Origin: Brooklawnia sp963780175
GTDB lineage: Bacteria > Actinomycetota > Actinomycetes > Propionibacteriales > Propionibacteriaceae
Assembly (NCBI GenBank): GCA_963780175.1
Contig: CAWAAT010000001.1
Coordinates: 248,001-312,000, forward strand
Direction of reading: 5' to 3'
DNA: 64,000 nucleotides
Shown: one piece after another, positions 42,470-51,485 of the stretch
How the letters are laid out: each line of letters opens with the position of its first letter
How positions within the stretch are numbered: the stretch's first letter is position 1
Position numbers and translations under genes: made by a program
Notes under the pieces: generated by a model
Databases searched by the model: none
Told to the model about the DNA's origin: nothing
Seen by the model: the letters and a program-made list of their open reading frames with translations, nothing else

Positions 42470-45280
42470 CTATTCCGCCGAGTCCTCGTGGTGGGTGCCT
42501 CGGGTGATCAGCTTACGAATCTCCTCGACCCACAGCACCATCGAGGCCGCCGCAATGCAGAACAGCCAGTGCTCCAGATCCAGGGCCGCGGTGCTGAAGG
42601 CACGTTGCATGAACGGCAGGTAGACCACCGCCATTTGCAGCACCACCGCCAGGCCGATCGCGGCCCACAGCCAGACGTTGTTGAACAGTCGGGTGAATGC
42701 GCTGGCAACCGCGGAACGCGAGTTGAAAGCGTTGAAGAGTTGGGCAAGCACCAGGGTGGTGAACGCTGCCGTCCGGCCAACCTCCACGGAGTCGCTGCCC
42801 GGGAACAGGCCGCCCGGCAGGAACCAGTCGAACGTGCCCAGTGTGATGGCCCCCATGACCAGCCCTAGAAGCACGATGCGCACCCACATCTTCGACGAGA
42901 TCACTCGATCGGTCATCCTTCTAGGCCTGCGGGCCATCACGTCGTCCACGGAAGGGTCCACACCCATCGCCAGGGCGGGCGCAGAGTCCGTGAGCAGGTT
43001 GATCCACAGGATCTGGGTGGCGAGCAGTGGCGCGATCATCGCACCGTCGGCGGTTCGCAGTCCGAGCACGCCGGCCAGCACGGTGCCACCGAAGACCGTG
43101 AACACCTCTCCCATGTTGGAGCTGAGCAGGAACCTCAGGAACTTGCGGATGTTGTCGAAGATCATCCGGCCCTGCTTGACGGCCTTCACGATGGTGGCGA
43201 AGTTGTCGTCCGCGAGGATCATCGCGGACGCCTCCTTGGTCACCTCGGTTCCGGTGATACCCATCGCGACGCCGATGTCGGCCGTCTTGAGCGCGGGGGC
43301 GTCGTTGACCCCGTCGCCGGTCATGGCCACGATCTCGCCCTGCGACTGCAGGGTGTCGACGATGCGCATCTTGTGCTTGGGCGCCACCCGCGCGAACACC
43401 GAGGTGCTGCGGACCGCGGCGTCGAACTCGGAGTCGTCCATGGCGTCGATCTCGGCTCCGGTCAGGGCCGCCGAACCCGGCTCGACGATGCCCAGGTCGC
43501 TGGCGATCCTGCCCGCAGTCGCTGGGTGGTCCCCGGTGATCATCATGATTCTGATTCCGGCGCGCCGAGCCTCGGCAATGGACTCCTCCGCCTCGCCACG
43601 AGGTGGGTCGATCATGGCGGCGATCCCGGCGAAGCAGAGGTCTTGCTCGTCGTCCTCGTCGAACTCCTCGCCCAGGTCGTCGACGCTTGTCAGGTTGCGA
43701 AAAGCCACGGCCAGCGTGCGGTACGCCTGTCCTGCGAGCTTCTCGGTGCGAGCCAGGATCTCCTGACGCCGCTGGTCGTCCAGCGGGACCTGCTGCTCGC
43801 CGACCAGCACCGCGCTGCAATTGCCCAGCAGCACGTCCGGAGCTCCCTTGGTGTAGAGCACGGTGCCTTCCCGAGTGGTCTCCCCGACCACCGACATCAT
43901 CTTGCGGGCGCTGGTGAACGGCACCTCGCCCAGACGTTCGTACGCACGGATGTCGTCCAGGACACCCTCGACCTTGTGGGCCGCGACAATGAAGGCGGCC
44001 TCGGTCGGGTCTCCCTGGATCGTCCAGGTGCCCTGAGGGTCGAGGTGGATCGCGGCGTCATTGGCGGTGGCTCCCCCGCTCAGGGTCTTGCGCACCTCCA
44101 GCAGCACTCGCTGGTCGAGGGGCTTGCCGGACTGTGCCACCCCACCTTCGGGCGAGTAGCCGATGCCGCTGATGTCGACCACACCGGAGCTGGTGACGAC
44201 CTTCTGGATCATCATCTCGTTGCGGGTCAGGGTGCCGGTCTTGTCGGAGGCGATGACGGACGCCGAGCCGAGCGTCTCGACGGAGCTGAGATCTTTGACG
44301 ATGGCGTTGCGCTTGGCCATCCGTTGGACGCCGAGCGCGAGCACGACCGTCAGGATCGCGGCCAGGCCCTCCGGAACAGCGGCCACCGCCAGAGAGACGG
44401 CGAGAATCAGTGCGTCGATGATCGCGTTGGTGTCCCGGGTGGGAGACATCCAGATGGCCGTCGCCATCACCACGGCCGCGATGATGATCACGCCGACGCC
44501 CAGCACCTTGCCGAGGTGGTTGATCTCCCGGGTCAGTGGTGTGGGTTCAGCCTGAGTCTGATCGAGCATGGTGGCGATCGCCCCCATCTCGGTCGCCATG
44601 CCGGTGCTGGTGATGACTGCTCGTCCCACGCCCTGGGTCACGGCGGTGCCCTTGAACACCATGTTCGAACGGTCACCGATCGGCAGGTCCCCGGTCAGCA
44701 CGTGCGGTTCCTTCTCCACCGGCTCGGATTCTCCGGTCAGCGAGGACTCGGAGATGCGCAGGGCGGACGAGAAGACGAGACGTCCGTCGGCGCCGACCTC
44801 GTCACCCTCACCGAGCACGAGGATGTCGCCGGGCACCAGGTCTGACGAGGTGATGTCGAGGCGCTCCCCGTCGCGCAGGACGACCGAACGTGCTCTGGTC
44901 ATCTTCTGCAGGGCCGCCACCGCGTCGGCCGCCTTGGATTCCTGCAGGTAACCCATCACAGCATTGAGCAGCACGATGGCAGCGATGACGATGGCGTCGA
45001 CGGGCACCGGCTCCTTGTCGTGTGCGCTGTCCAACGACCAGGCCACCACCGAGATGACGATCGCCACCATCAGCAGGTAGATCAGTGGCGAGTTGAACTG
45101 GGCTACGAAGCGACGCCAGGGGGGCACGGGCGGCCTGCCCGCCAGTTCGTTGGGCCCGTACTGGGTCAACCGGCGGGACGCCTCCTGCGTGCTGAGGCCC
45201 TGTTCGGGATCCGAACCCACGGCAGCCACCACGTCCAGGGCTGGAGTCCGGGCCGGATCTCTGTCAGGTGCTGGGTTCAC
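42470..45280 (-). CDS. Cation-transporting P-type ATPase (P2A, calcium type)
   Basis: A 936-residue pump of full length. It has the actuator motif SSLTGESEPV, the M4 motif VPEGLAAILT, the phosphorylated Asp in DKTGTLTRNEM, the hinge TGDGVNDAPALK, and the M6 segment WINLLTDSAPALAMGVDP, whose Asn, Thr and Asp match the SERCA calcium ligands. A calcium export role is therefore likely, with manganese possible. A TAGGTT box 6 nt before the GTG start points to a leaderless mRNA. No accessory gene is attached. Confidence 0.9.
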   Translation of the reverse strand: MNPAPDRDPARTPALDVVAAVGSDPEQGLSTQEASRRLTQYGPNELAGRPPVPPWRRFVAQFNSPLIYLLMVAIVISVVAWSLDSAHDKEPVPVDAIVIAAIVLLNAVMGYLQESKAADAVAALQKMTRARSVVLRDGERLDITSSDLVPGDILVLGEGDEVGADGRLVFSSALRISESSLTGESEPVEKEPHVLTGDLPIGDRSNMVFKGTAVTQGVGRAVITSTGMATEMGAIATMLDQTQAEPTPLTREINHLGKVLGVGVIIIAAVVMATAIWMSPTRDTNAIIDALILAVSLAVAAVPEGLAAILTVVLALGVQRMAKRNAIVKDLSSVETLGSASVIASDKTGTLTRNEMMIQKVVTSSGVVDISGIGYSPEGGVAQSGKPLDQRVLLEVRKTLSGGATANDAAIHLDPQGTWTIQGDPTEAAFIVAAHKVEGVLDDIRAYERLGEVPFTSARKMMSVVGETTREGTVLYTKGAPDVLLGNCSAVLVGEQQVPLDDQRRQEILARTEKLAGQAYRTLAVAFRNLTSVDDLGEEFDEDDEQDLCFAGIAAMIDPPRGEAEESIAEARRAGIRIMMITGDHPATAGRIASDLGIVEPGSAALTGAEIDAMDDSEFDAAVRSTSVFARVAPKHKMRIVDTLQSQGEIVAMTGDGVNDAPALKTADIGVAMGITGTEVTKEASAMILADDNFATIVKAVKQGRMIFDNIRKFLRFLLSSNMGEVFTVFGGTVLAGVLGLRTADGAMIAPLLATQILWINLLTDSAPALAMGVDPSVDDVMARRPRRMTDRVISSKMWVRIVLLGLVMGAITLGTFDWFLPGGLFPGSDSVEVGRTAAFTTLVLAQLFNAFNSRSAVASAFTRLFNNVWLWAAIGLAVVLQMAVVYLPFMQRAFSTAALDLEHWLFCIAAASMVLWVEEIRKLITRGTHHEDSAE

Positions 45281-45369
45281 AGCTCCAACCTAGGTCAAGG
45301 ATCAACCCGGTGTGGGCAGGAGTTGGCCGCGCGTTAACCCCAGGCTCACGAGGAGTGAGCGAAGGTGTC

Positions 45370-45705
45370 ATGGGGAAGGAATTCGGTTCCAGGGGAACGC
45401 ACGACGCGTCCCCCGCGGCCGGCACCGCGATGGCCACCGGGTACGAGACCTACAACGCAGGCATCGGCGTGGACGCCGAGGGTAACCCCGTCGAGAACAT
45501 CTCCGAGCGTGCGCTGGCCCTCGGCAAGGCCGCCGGTGCGATCTCGTCGGAGGCTCTGACCGCCGGTGAGACCCCCGACCGCGTGTTCGGGATCGCCCAG
45601 ACGGCCACCACCCTGCAGCAGGCCCGCAGCGGCGTCTCCACCACCCCGTACACCGTGCCGTTCAACGAGAATGTTCCCTCGCTGGAGACCATGACCAAGG
45701 GCGCT
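45370..45705 (+). pseudogene. Alkaline phosphatase remnant with internal deletions
   Basis: About 105 codons resemble two separate parts of a bacterial alkaline phosphatase. AAGTAMATGYETYNAGIGVDAEGNPVENISERALALGKAAGAISS is the region just after the active-site Ser. It is joined near 45551 to ALTAGETPDRVFGIAQTATTLQQ and FNENVPSLETMTKGA, which belong to the later half. The signal peptide, most of the central domain and the metal-site C terminus are missing, and the active-site DSA is disturbed to HDASP. The end runs into the convergent glycosyltransferase gene. This is decay, not one sequencing slip. Confidence 0.72.
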
Positions 45706-45721
45706 GAGAGTATCTCCGTCG

Positions 45722-46990
45722 TCAGGCTCTGGTTGGGGCGGGCAGCAGGCCGAGTTCGCTGAGCACCCTGATCGTCTCGGCGACGCCATCGACCGACCGG
45801 GACTGGCGTCCCACCTCGGCGGCGCGCTGGTCATAGCGTCCCGAGGTCAGTTCGTGGATCAGTCCGGCCAAGATCGGGGGGGTCAGCCTCAGGATGCGGA
45901 TGGGGGCCGGCCCCACGCCGAGGGCGTACAGGCGATCCGCGTGATAAGGCTGGTCGATCCCGAAGGGGGTGGCCACCGAGGGCACTCCCGCCGCCAAGCC
46001 GTCCTGGGTCGTCCCGGCACCCCCATGGTGCACAATTCCCGCCATCCGGGGGAAGAGCCAGCCGTGCGGCGTGGCCGGGATGGCAAGTACCCGGTCGTCG
46101 GCGCGACCGGGTCGAAGCCCAACACCGGCAGGGGTCACGATCCGGCATCCGGCGAGTCTGGCGGCGTCGATCAAGAGCCCGGCGTCGTTGAAACCCGGTG
46201 TGCCGCTCATGCTGCCGAAACCGACGTAGACCGGCGGCGGGCCCTCGGCCAGGAACTCCACCAGATCAAGGGGTGGCAGGCCGGGAGTCCGGGGCATCGC
46301 CAGAAAACCCGTCTGGTGCGCGTTGGCGGGCCAGTCTGGCGCCGGTGGGACGAGGGTCGGGTTGACGGCCAGGATCGTCGGGAACTGGTCGGCGGCTCGG
46401 GTGGCCTCCCGTGGACGCCGAATCCTCAACCCGTGGATTCGTCTGAAGGGCGTGGACAGGGGCAACCCGATGCTTGAGACGATCGTCCAGTTGGTGGCAC
46501 TGCCCCAGCGGTTGTAGGCGTCCCACGAACGGAACCAGGACGCGAAGTAGTTGCTCGAGCGCTGCAGTGTGGGCAGTTGCCCGGTGAACAGGACGGTGGC
46601 CGCCCGGCACCCCCGGTCCTCGGCCAGCGCGACAGCCAGGTCGCGGCTGAGGACGCCGCTGAGCACGGTGTCACCGGCGCCCACGGCGCCCTCTACTGCA
46701 GCGAGCACGAGTGGGCTGATCTCACCCATCCAGTGGTGCAGCAGCAACCCCTGGGCTGTTTCATGCCGCAGGATGACGCGCGCCCCGCGTCGCTTGGTGA
46801 GGTCGATGGCGTCGGACAGCCTGGCGGGGATCACCACCGGCTCGGCACCCAGGTCGTGGATGAGACCCGCGTAGTCCTTCAGTGCCACGACCCTGGTCTG
46901 GACGCCGGCAGCCTGCAGTGCCCCACCAAGCACCGCCATCGGCTGGACGTCGCCCCGCGACCCGATCGCGATGAGCACCACGGCGGCCAT
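45722..46990 (-). CDS. GT1-family glycosyltransferase (UDP-glycosyltransferase-like)
   Basis: A 422-residue two-domain GT-B enzyme: N-terminal AVVLIAIGSRGDVQPMAVLGGALQAAG and the C-terminal nucleotide-sugar site HHGGAGTTQDGLAAGVPSVATPFGIDQPYHADR. This resembles MGT/Gtf-type sterol, macrolide or lipid glycosyltransferases. The acceptor is unknown. GAGGAGAGCCG precedes the ATG. The stop region overlaps the alkaline phosphatase frame on the other strand. Confidence 0.87.
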   Translation of the reverse strand: MAAVVLIAIGSRGDVQPMAVLGGALQAAGVQTRVVALKDYAGLIHDLGAEPVVIPARLSDAIDLTKRRGARVILRHETAQGLLLHHWMGEISPLVLAAVEGAVGAGDTVLSGVLSRDLAVALAEDRGCRAATVLFTGQLPTLQRSSNYFASWFRSWDAYNRWGSATNWTIVSSIGLPLSTPFRRIHGLRIRRPREATRAADQFPTILAVNPTLVPPAPDWPANAHQTGFLAMPRTPGLPPLDLVEFLAEGPPPVYVGFGSMSGTPGFNDAGLLIDAARLAGCRIVTPAGVGLRPGRADDRVLAIPATPHGWLFPRMAGIVHHGGAGTTQDGLAAGVPSVATPFGIDQPYHADRLYALGVGPAPIRILRLTPPILAGLIHELTSGRYDQRAAEVGRQSRSVDGVAETIRVLSELGLLPAPTRA

Positions 46991-47008
46991 CGGCTCTCCT
47001 CAAAGGAC

Positions 47009-47053
47009 GGTGCCAGCCCCGGCCGAGAGCGCTGTGGGGCCGGGGCTGGCACC
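47009..47053. terminator. Strong terminator hairpin after lpd
   Basis: A perfect 16 bp stem (GGTGCCAGCCCCGGCC with its complement) and a 13 nt loop follow the lpd stop on the minus strand and separate lpd from the glycosyltransferase gene. Confidence 0.85.
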
Positions 47054-47064
47054 GAATGAATCTG

Positions 47065-48465
47065 TCAGAGGTTGATCATGTGGCCAGCGATCCCCTCGAC
47101 GGCTTCCTTGACGGCCTCCGAGAGGGTGGGGTGCGCATGCACGACGCGGGCGACCTCGTCCGCGGTGAGGTCCCACTGCTGGGCCAGTTGTAGTTCGGGC
47201 AGCAGTTCGGTGACGTCCGGGCCGATCATGGTAAGCCCGAGGATTTCGTTGTACTTCGCCTCGGCCACCACCTTGACGAAGCCGGTGGCCTCGCCGAGAC
47301 CCCAGGCCTTGCCGTTGGCGGAGAAGGGGAACTTGGCAACCTTCACGTCGTAGCCTGCGTCTTTCGCCTGCTGCTCGGACAGGCCGAACGTGGCGATCTG
47401 CGGTTGGCAGTACGTGGCACGTGGAATCATCGTGAAGTTGATCGGCATGGTCTCGGCCCCAGCGATGGTCTCTGCAGCCACCACACCCATGGCTTCTGCC
47501 GTGTGGGCGAGCATCATCTTGGCGGTGACGTCGCCGATCGCGTAGATGCCCTTGACGTTGGTGCGGCCGAAGTCGTCGATCTTGATGGCACCACGGTCAG
47601 TGAGTTCGACGCCGGTGGCCTCCAGATTGTAGCCCTGCACGCGGGGAGCGAATCCGAGCGCCTGCAGCATCCTGTCGGCCTCCAGCACCTGTTGCGCGCC
47701 GCCCTTGGCAGGCTCGACTGTCACCCGGACGCCCGAACCGGTGTCCTCGACGCTCTTGACGGCCGTGCTGGTGAGCACCTTGATGCCGAGCTTCTTGTAG
47801 GCCTTCAACAATTCGGCGCTGATCTCGGCGTCCTCGGTCGGCACCATGCGATCGAGGTACTCGACGATGGTGACGTTGACGCCGTAACTGTTCATCACGT
47901 AGGCGAACTCGGTACCGATCGCCCCTGACCCGCCGATGATCAGGGATTTCGGCAGGTCGGACGACAGGATCAACTCGAGGTAGGTCATCACATTGGCCGA
48001 CGTCTGGGTACCGGGCAGCAGCTTGACCGTGGAGCCGGTGGCGATGATGCAGTTGTCGAAGGTGACCTGCTGAGTCGAACCGGCGTCGTCGGCGACCTCG
48101 ATGGTGCTGGCGTCAGTGAATCGCCCCCAGCCATGGATCTCGGTGATCTTGTTCTTCTTCATCAGGAAGTGGACGCCCTTGACCATCCGGTCGGCGACCG
48201 CACGACTGCGGGTGAATGCCTTGCCGTAGTCAACCGAGATGTCTCCGGAGATGCCGAACTTGTCGGCCTCCCTCAGCACGATGTTGGCGATCTCGGCGTT
48301 GCGCAGCAAGGATTTGGTGGGAATGCACCCGACATTGAGGCAGACCCCTCCCCACCACTGCTTCTCGATGACGGCGGCCTTCAGGCCGAGTTGGGCTGCG
48401 CGGATGGCGGCCACGTAGCCGCCTGGTCCCGCACCAAGGACGACAACGTCGAAATGTGCGCTCAT
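47065..48465 (-). CDS. lpd: Dihydrolipoyl dehydrogenase
   Basis: A 466-residue flavoprotein: FAD motif VLGAGPGGYVAAIRAAQLG, redox disulfide CLNVGCIPTKS, NAD site IIGGSGAIGTEFA, and the C-terminal His-Glu dyad HAHPTLSEAV. It reoxidises lipoamide of 2-oxoacid dehydrogenase complexes or the glycine cleavage system. A TAGACT box 7 nt before the ATG suggests a leaderless mRNA and supports this start over longer open frames. No E1 or E2 gene is nearby. Confidence 0.94.
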   Translation of the reverse strand: MSAHFDVVVLGAGPGGYVAAIRAAQLGLKAAVIEKQWWGGVCLNVGCIPTKSLLRNAEIANIVLREADKFGISGDISVDYGKAFTRSRAVADRMVKGVHFLMKKNKITEIHGWGRFTDASTIEVADDAGSTQQVTFDNCIIATGSTVKLLPGTQTSANVMTYLELILSSDLPKSLIIGGSGAIGTEFAYVMNSYGVNVTIVEYLDRMVPTEDAEISAELLKAYKKLGIKVLTSTAVKSVEDTGSGVRVTVEPAKGGAQQVLEADRMLQALGFAPRVQGYNLEATGVELTDRGAIKIDDFGRTNVKGIYAIGDVTAKMMLAHTAEAMGVVAAETIAGAETMPINFTMIPRATYCQPQIATFGLSEQQAKDAGYDVKVAKFPFSANGKAWGLGEATGFVKVVAEAKYNEILGLTMIGPDVTELLPELQLAQQWDLTADEVARVVHAHPTLSEAVKEAVEGIAGHMINL

Positions 48466-48542
48466 GCTCGGCAGTCTAGCCATGACACGCCTGCACAGGA
48501 CGCCACTCGGCGGCGGGACGTGACACCAAGTTGTCAGAAGAA

Positions 48543-48582
48543 TTGCAGGCATCTCACATGTGAGTTAACCTTCACGTGTGAA
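48543..48582 (+). promoter_or_regulatory. Leaderless promoter with two tandem operators for the HTH-MurA gene
   Basis: TTGCAG (48543-48548) and TAACCT (48566-48571) are 17 bp apart, and the GTG start follows the -10 by 6 nt, so transcription should begin at the start codon. Two similar palindromes overlay this promoter: CTCACATGTGAG (48553-48564) in the spacer and TTCACGTGTGAA (48571-48582) over the start. They are 18 bp apart and share YTCAC-N2-GTGAR. Confidence 0.7.
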
Positions 48583-50107
48583 TCAAACCACGTCCCCGGA
48601 AAGCATCGGGCGTCTCGTGCGTGACGCGCGCAAGCAACGCGGGCTCACCCAGAGCGAGCTGGCCTCTTTACTGAGCACCAGCCAGAGTGCTATCCACCGC
48701 ATCGAATCGGGTAATCAGAACCTCTCACTCGAGATGATCAACCGCATCGCCAACGCACTGGAGTCTCCCTTGATTGTTCCCCGTGGCCGCAACTCGTTGA
48801 ACCTCAGCATCGTCGGGGAGACCTCGCTGTCAGGTTCGATCGAGACCAGATCTTCCAAGAACGCGGCGGTTGCCCTGTTGTGTGCGAGCCTGTTGAACCG
48901 TGGCCGCACCGTGCTGAAAGGCATCGCCCACATCGAGGAGGTCAACCGGCTGATCGAGGTGCTGCAAAGCATCGGCGTCGAGGTGACGTGGTCGGCCGAT
49001 GAGGCCGACCTGACCCTGGTACGGCCCGAGGTGCTCGACCTGGCGAACATGAACGCCGCCGCGGCGCGCCGCACCCGCAGCGTCATCATGTTCCTCGGGC
49101 CGCTGATGCACCTGCAGGACGAGTTCATGCTGCCCTATGCCGGTGGTTGCCAGTTGGGGGCACGCACCGTTGAACCGCACATGCAGGCGTTGCGAGCCTT
49201 CGGCCTCGACGTGCAGGCGACTGACGGTTTCTACCGTGCAGTCACGTCACCGTCAGATGCGCGTCAACGCTCGGTCGTGCTGACCGAGCGTGGTGACACG
49301 GTCACCGAGAACGCCTTGATGGCTGCGGCGATGACTCCAGGCGAGACCGTGCTGCGCAACGCCTCGCCGAACTACATGGTGCAGGACCTGTGCGTGTTCC
49401 TGACCATGCTCGGCGTCGAGATCGAGGGCATCGGGACGACGACGCTGCACATTCACGGCAAGCGGGACATCAACGCCGACGTCACCTACAGCATCTCAGA
49501 GGACCCGATCGAGGCGATGAGCCTGATCACCGCCGCCGTGGTGACCCACTCGGAGCTGACGATCACCAGGGCGCCCATCGAATTCCTTGAGATCGAGTTG
49601 GCCATTCTCCACGAGATGGGGCTCAAGCTGTCGATCGGGCCCGAATACCACTCCGGCAACGACTTCACCCGACTGGTCGACATCACGGTGGAGCCCTCGC
49701 AGCTGTACGCCCACCAGGACAAGATTCACCCGATGCCCTTCCCGGGCCTCAACATCGACAACCTGCCGTTCTTCGCGGTCATTGCGGCAACCGCTCACGG
49801 CCAGACCATGATCCACGACTGGGTCTACGAGAATCGAGCGATCCACCTGCTCGAACTCAACAAGCTGGGCGCCAACATTCAGCTGCTCGACCCCCATCGG
49901 CTGAACGTGGTCGGCCCCACCCGTTGGCGGGCCCGCGAGATGATCTCTCCCCCTGCGCTTCGCCCCGCAGTCTGCATCCTGCTCGCCATGCTCGCGGCGC
50001 GCGGAGAGTCTGTGCTGCGCGATGTCTACGTCATCAATCGGGGCTACGAGGATCTCTCCACCCGGCTCAACAAGCTGGGCGCCAGGATCACCGCCTTCAC
50101 CCAGTAA
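48578..50107 (+). CDS. XRE-type helix-turn-helix fused to MurA-like enolpyruvyl transferase
   Basis: A 509-residue fusion. Residues about 8-62 form an XRE helix-turn-helix (IGRLVRDARKQRGLTQSELASLLSTSQSAIHRIESG), and residues about 73-509 form a UDP-GlcNAc enolpyruvyl transferase fold. Catalytic positions of MurA are kept: Lys94 (SSKNAAV), Cys191 (AGGCQLGAR, the fosfomycin site), Asp394 and Arg462. It may make UDP-GlcNAc-enolpyruvate, or use the fold as a wall-precursor sensor that controls DNA binding. Similar fusions occur in other actinobacteria. Two palindromes overlay its own promoter. It is divergent from lpd and has no separate ribosome site. Confidence 0.85.
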   Translation: MNQTTSPESIGRLVRDARKQRGLTQSELASLLSTSQSAIHRIESGNQNLSLEMINRIANALESPLIVPRGRNSLNLSIVGETSLSGSIETRSSKNAAVALLCASLLNRGRTVLKGIAHIEEVNRLIEVLQSIGVEVTWSADEADLTLVRPEVLDLANMNAAAARRTRSVIMFLGPLMHLQDEFMLPYAGGCQLGARTVEPHMQALRAFGLDVQATDGFYRAVTSPSDARQRSVVLTERGDTVTENALMAAAMTPGETVLRNASPNYMVQDLCVFLTMLGVEIEGIGTTTLHIHGKRDINADVTYSISEDPIEAMSLITAAVVTHSELTITRAPIEFLEIELAILHEMGLKLSIGPEYHSGNDFTRLVDITVEPSQLYAHQDKIHPMPFPGLNIDNLPFFAVIAATAHGQTMIHDWVYENRAIHLLELNKLGANIQLLDPHRLNVVGPTRWRAREMISPPALRPAVCILLAMLAARGESVLRDVYVINRGYEDLSTRLNKLGARITAFTQ

Positions 50108-50116
50108 TTCCCGCCC

Positions 50117-50971
50117 TCACAACTCGGTGGCCACGAATCGCTGAGTTGGAACCACGATCTCGTCCTGGGCCTGGACCAGGGCGAGTTCTCTGCGGCCCAA
50201 CTCGTGGGTGCGCAACAGCACCGAGTAGACCACCGACGCGGTCCTGGACAGCGAGTACGCCAGGTCACCCCCGGATGCCAGCAGGCCGGCCAGGAAGACA
50301 GCCGTCGTCAGGTCGCCAGATCCGGTGAACTTGCGGTCGATCATCGGGGTTTCCACCTGCCAGCTACCCGTGGCATCCTGGGCGATCATCCGCATCACCG
50401 AGTCGTCAGCGTCCAGACCGACCACCGAGGTCACCAGCACGGTCTGCGGACCGCGGCTGCGCAGGTCGGACGCCGCAGCCAGCACTTCAGCGATGGTTGA
50501 GGTTCGCCGCGACGTCAGGAACTCCAACTCGAACATGTTGGGGCTCATGATCGTGGCCTGCGGCACCACGTGGTCGCGCAGGAACTCGGGGATGCCCGGG
50601 GCTGCGTAGAAGCCCCGGTCCACATCGCCCATCACCGGATCACAGCAGTAGATCGCCTGCGGACTGCGTGTGCGGGTCAGCTCTACCGCCTCCAGGATGG
50701 TTCGACCCATCTGGGGGGCACCCTGGTAGCCCGACAACACGGCGTCGATCTCAGCCAGCGCTCCCCGTTCATCGATGCCCTGGACCACCTCGGCCACCTG
50801 CTCGGGGGTCATCACCTGTCCCCGCCACGCGCCATAGCCGGTGTGGTTCGAGAAGTTGACGGTGTAGACCGGCCAGACGTCGATGCCGGCGCGGCGCAGG
50901 GTGAAGGACGCCACGGAGTTGCCAGCGAAACCATAGGACACCGCAGACTGGATAGACAGGATTTGAGCCAC
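50117..50971 (-). CDS. pdxY: Pyridoxal kinase (PdxY-type)
   Basis: A 284-residue ribokinase-fold kinase: AQILSIQSAVSYGFAGNSVASFTLRRAGIDVWPVYTVNFSNHTGYGAWRG is the PdxY/PdxK N terminus, and KFTGSGDLTTAVFL carries the anion hole and catalytic Asp. It phosphorylates pyridoxal, pyridoxamine or pyridoxine. A TAAACT box ends 6 nt before the GTG at 50971, so this start is preferred to the GTG two codons upstream. It converges on the MurA-like gene. Confidence 0.88.
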   Translation of the reverse strand: MAQILSIQSAVSYGFAGNSVASFTLRRAGIDVWPVYTVNFSNHTGYGAWRGQVMTPEQVAEVVQGIDERGALAEIDAVLSGYQGAPQMGRTILEAVELTRTRSPQAIYCCDPVMGDVDRGFYAAPGIPEFLRDHVVPQATIMSPNMFELEFLTSRRTSTIAEVLAAASDLRSRGPQTVLVTSVVGLDADDSVMRMIAQDATGSWQVETPMIDRKFTGSGDLTTAVFLAGLLASGGDLAYSLSRTASVVYSVLLRTHELGRRELALVQAQDEIVVPTQRFVATEL

Positions 50972-51015
50972 CGCCACAGTTTAGGTGGGGCGGGTAGCCA
51001 TGGCAGAGTTGAGCC

Positions 51016-51456
51016 ATGACGGATCGGGTCAAGGTTCATGGGGCAACACGGGCCCCCCACGAACCCCCTGACCGGATTGCCTGGCGGGTGCGGCTCAAGT
51101 CGAACCCAACGACCCGGGTGTGGTTCAGAATCGGGGTGGCCGTCATCGGGGTGACGCTGATCGTGGCGGCGCCGCTGACCGGCTGGCTGCCCGGGCCCGG
51201 GGGCATTCCGTTGTTCCTTGCCGGGCTGGCCGTGCTGTCGACCGAGTTCCTCTGGGCCAAGCGGTTCCGCGACTGGCTGTGGCGCTACGTGCGGGCCTAC
51301 CTGTCGTGGACGCCCAGGCGCCAGCGGCTGTTCTGGTTCTGCGCCTTCGCCACCCTGGGCATCCTCCAATGGACCTACCTGGCCATCGCGGGGATTCCAG
51401 GGTGGGTGCCTCAATGGGCCGTGACGCCCCTGACGTACTTGCCGGGCGTGGATTGA
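51016..51456 (+). CDS. TIGR02611/PGPGW family small membrane protein
   Basis: A 146-residue protein with hydrophobic segments VWFRIGVAVIGVTLIVAAPL and FWFCAFATLGILQWTYLAIAG and the family motif LPGPGGIPLFLAGLAVLSTEF between them. Function is unknown. It lies upstream of the glycerophosphodiesterase on the same strand, 29 bp away, though that gene has its own -10-like box. Confidence 0.78.
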   Translation: MTDRVKVHGATRAPHEPPDRIAWRVRLKSNPTTRVWFRIGVAVIGVTLIVAAPLTGWLPGPGGIPLFLAGLAVLSTEFLWAKRFRDWLWRYVRAYLSWTPRRQRLFWFCAFATLGILQWTYLAIAGIPGWVPQWAVTPLTYLPGVD

Positions 51457-51485
51457 ATCGTCGGGGCGGACGTAGACTGGCCCGC

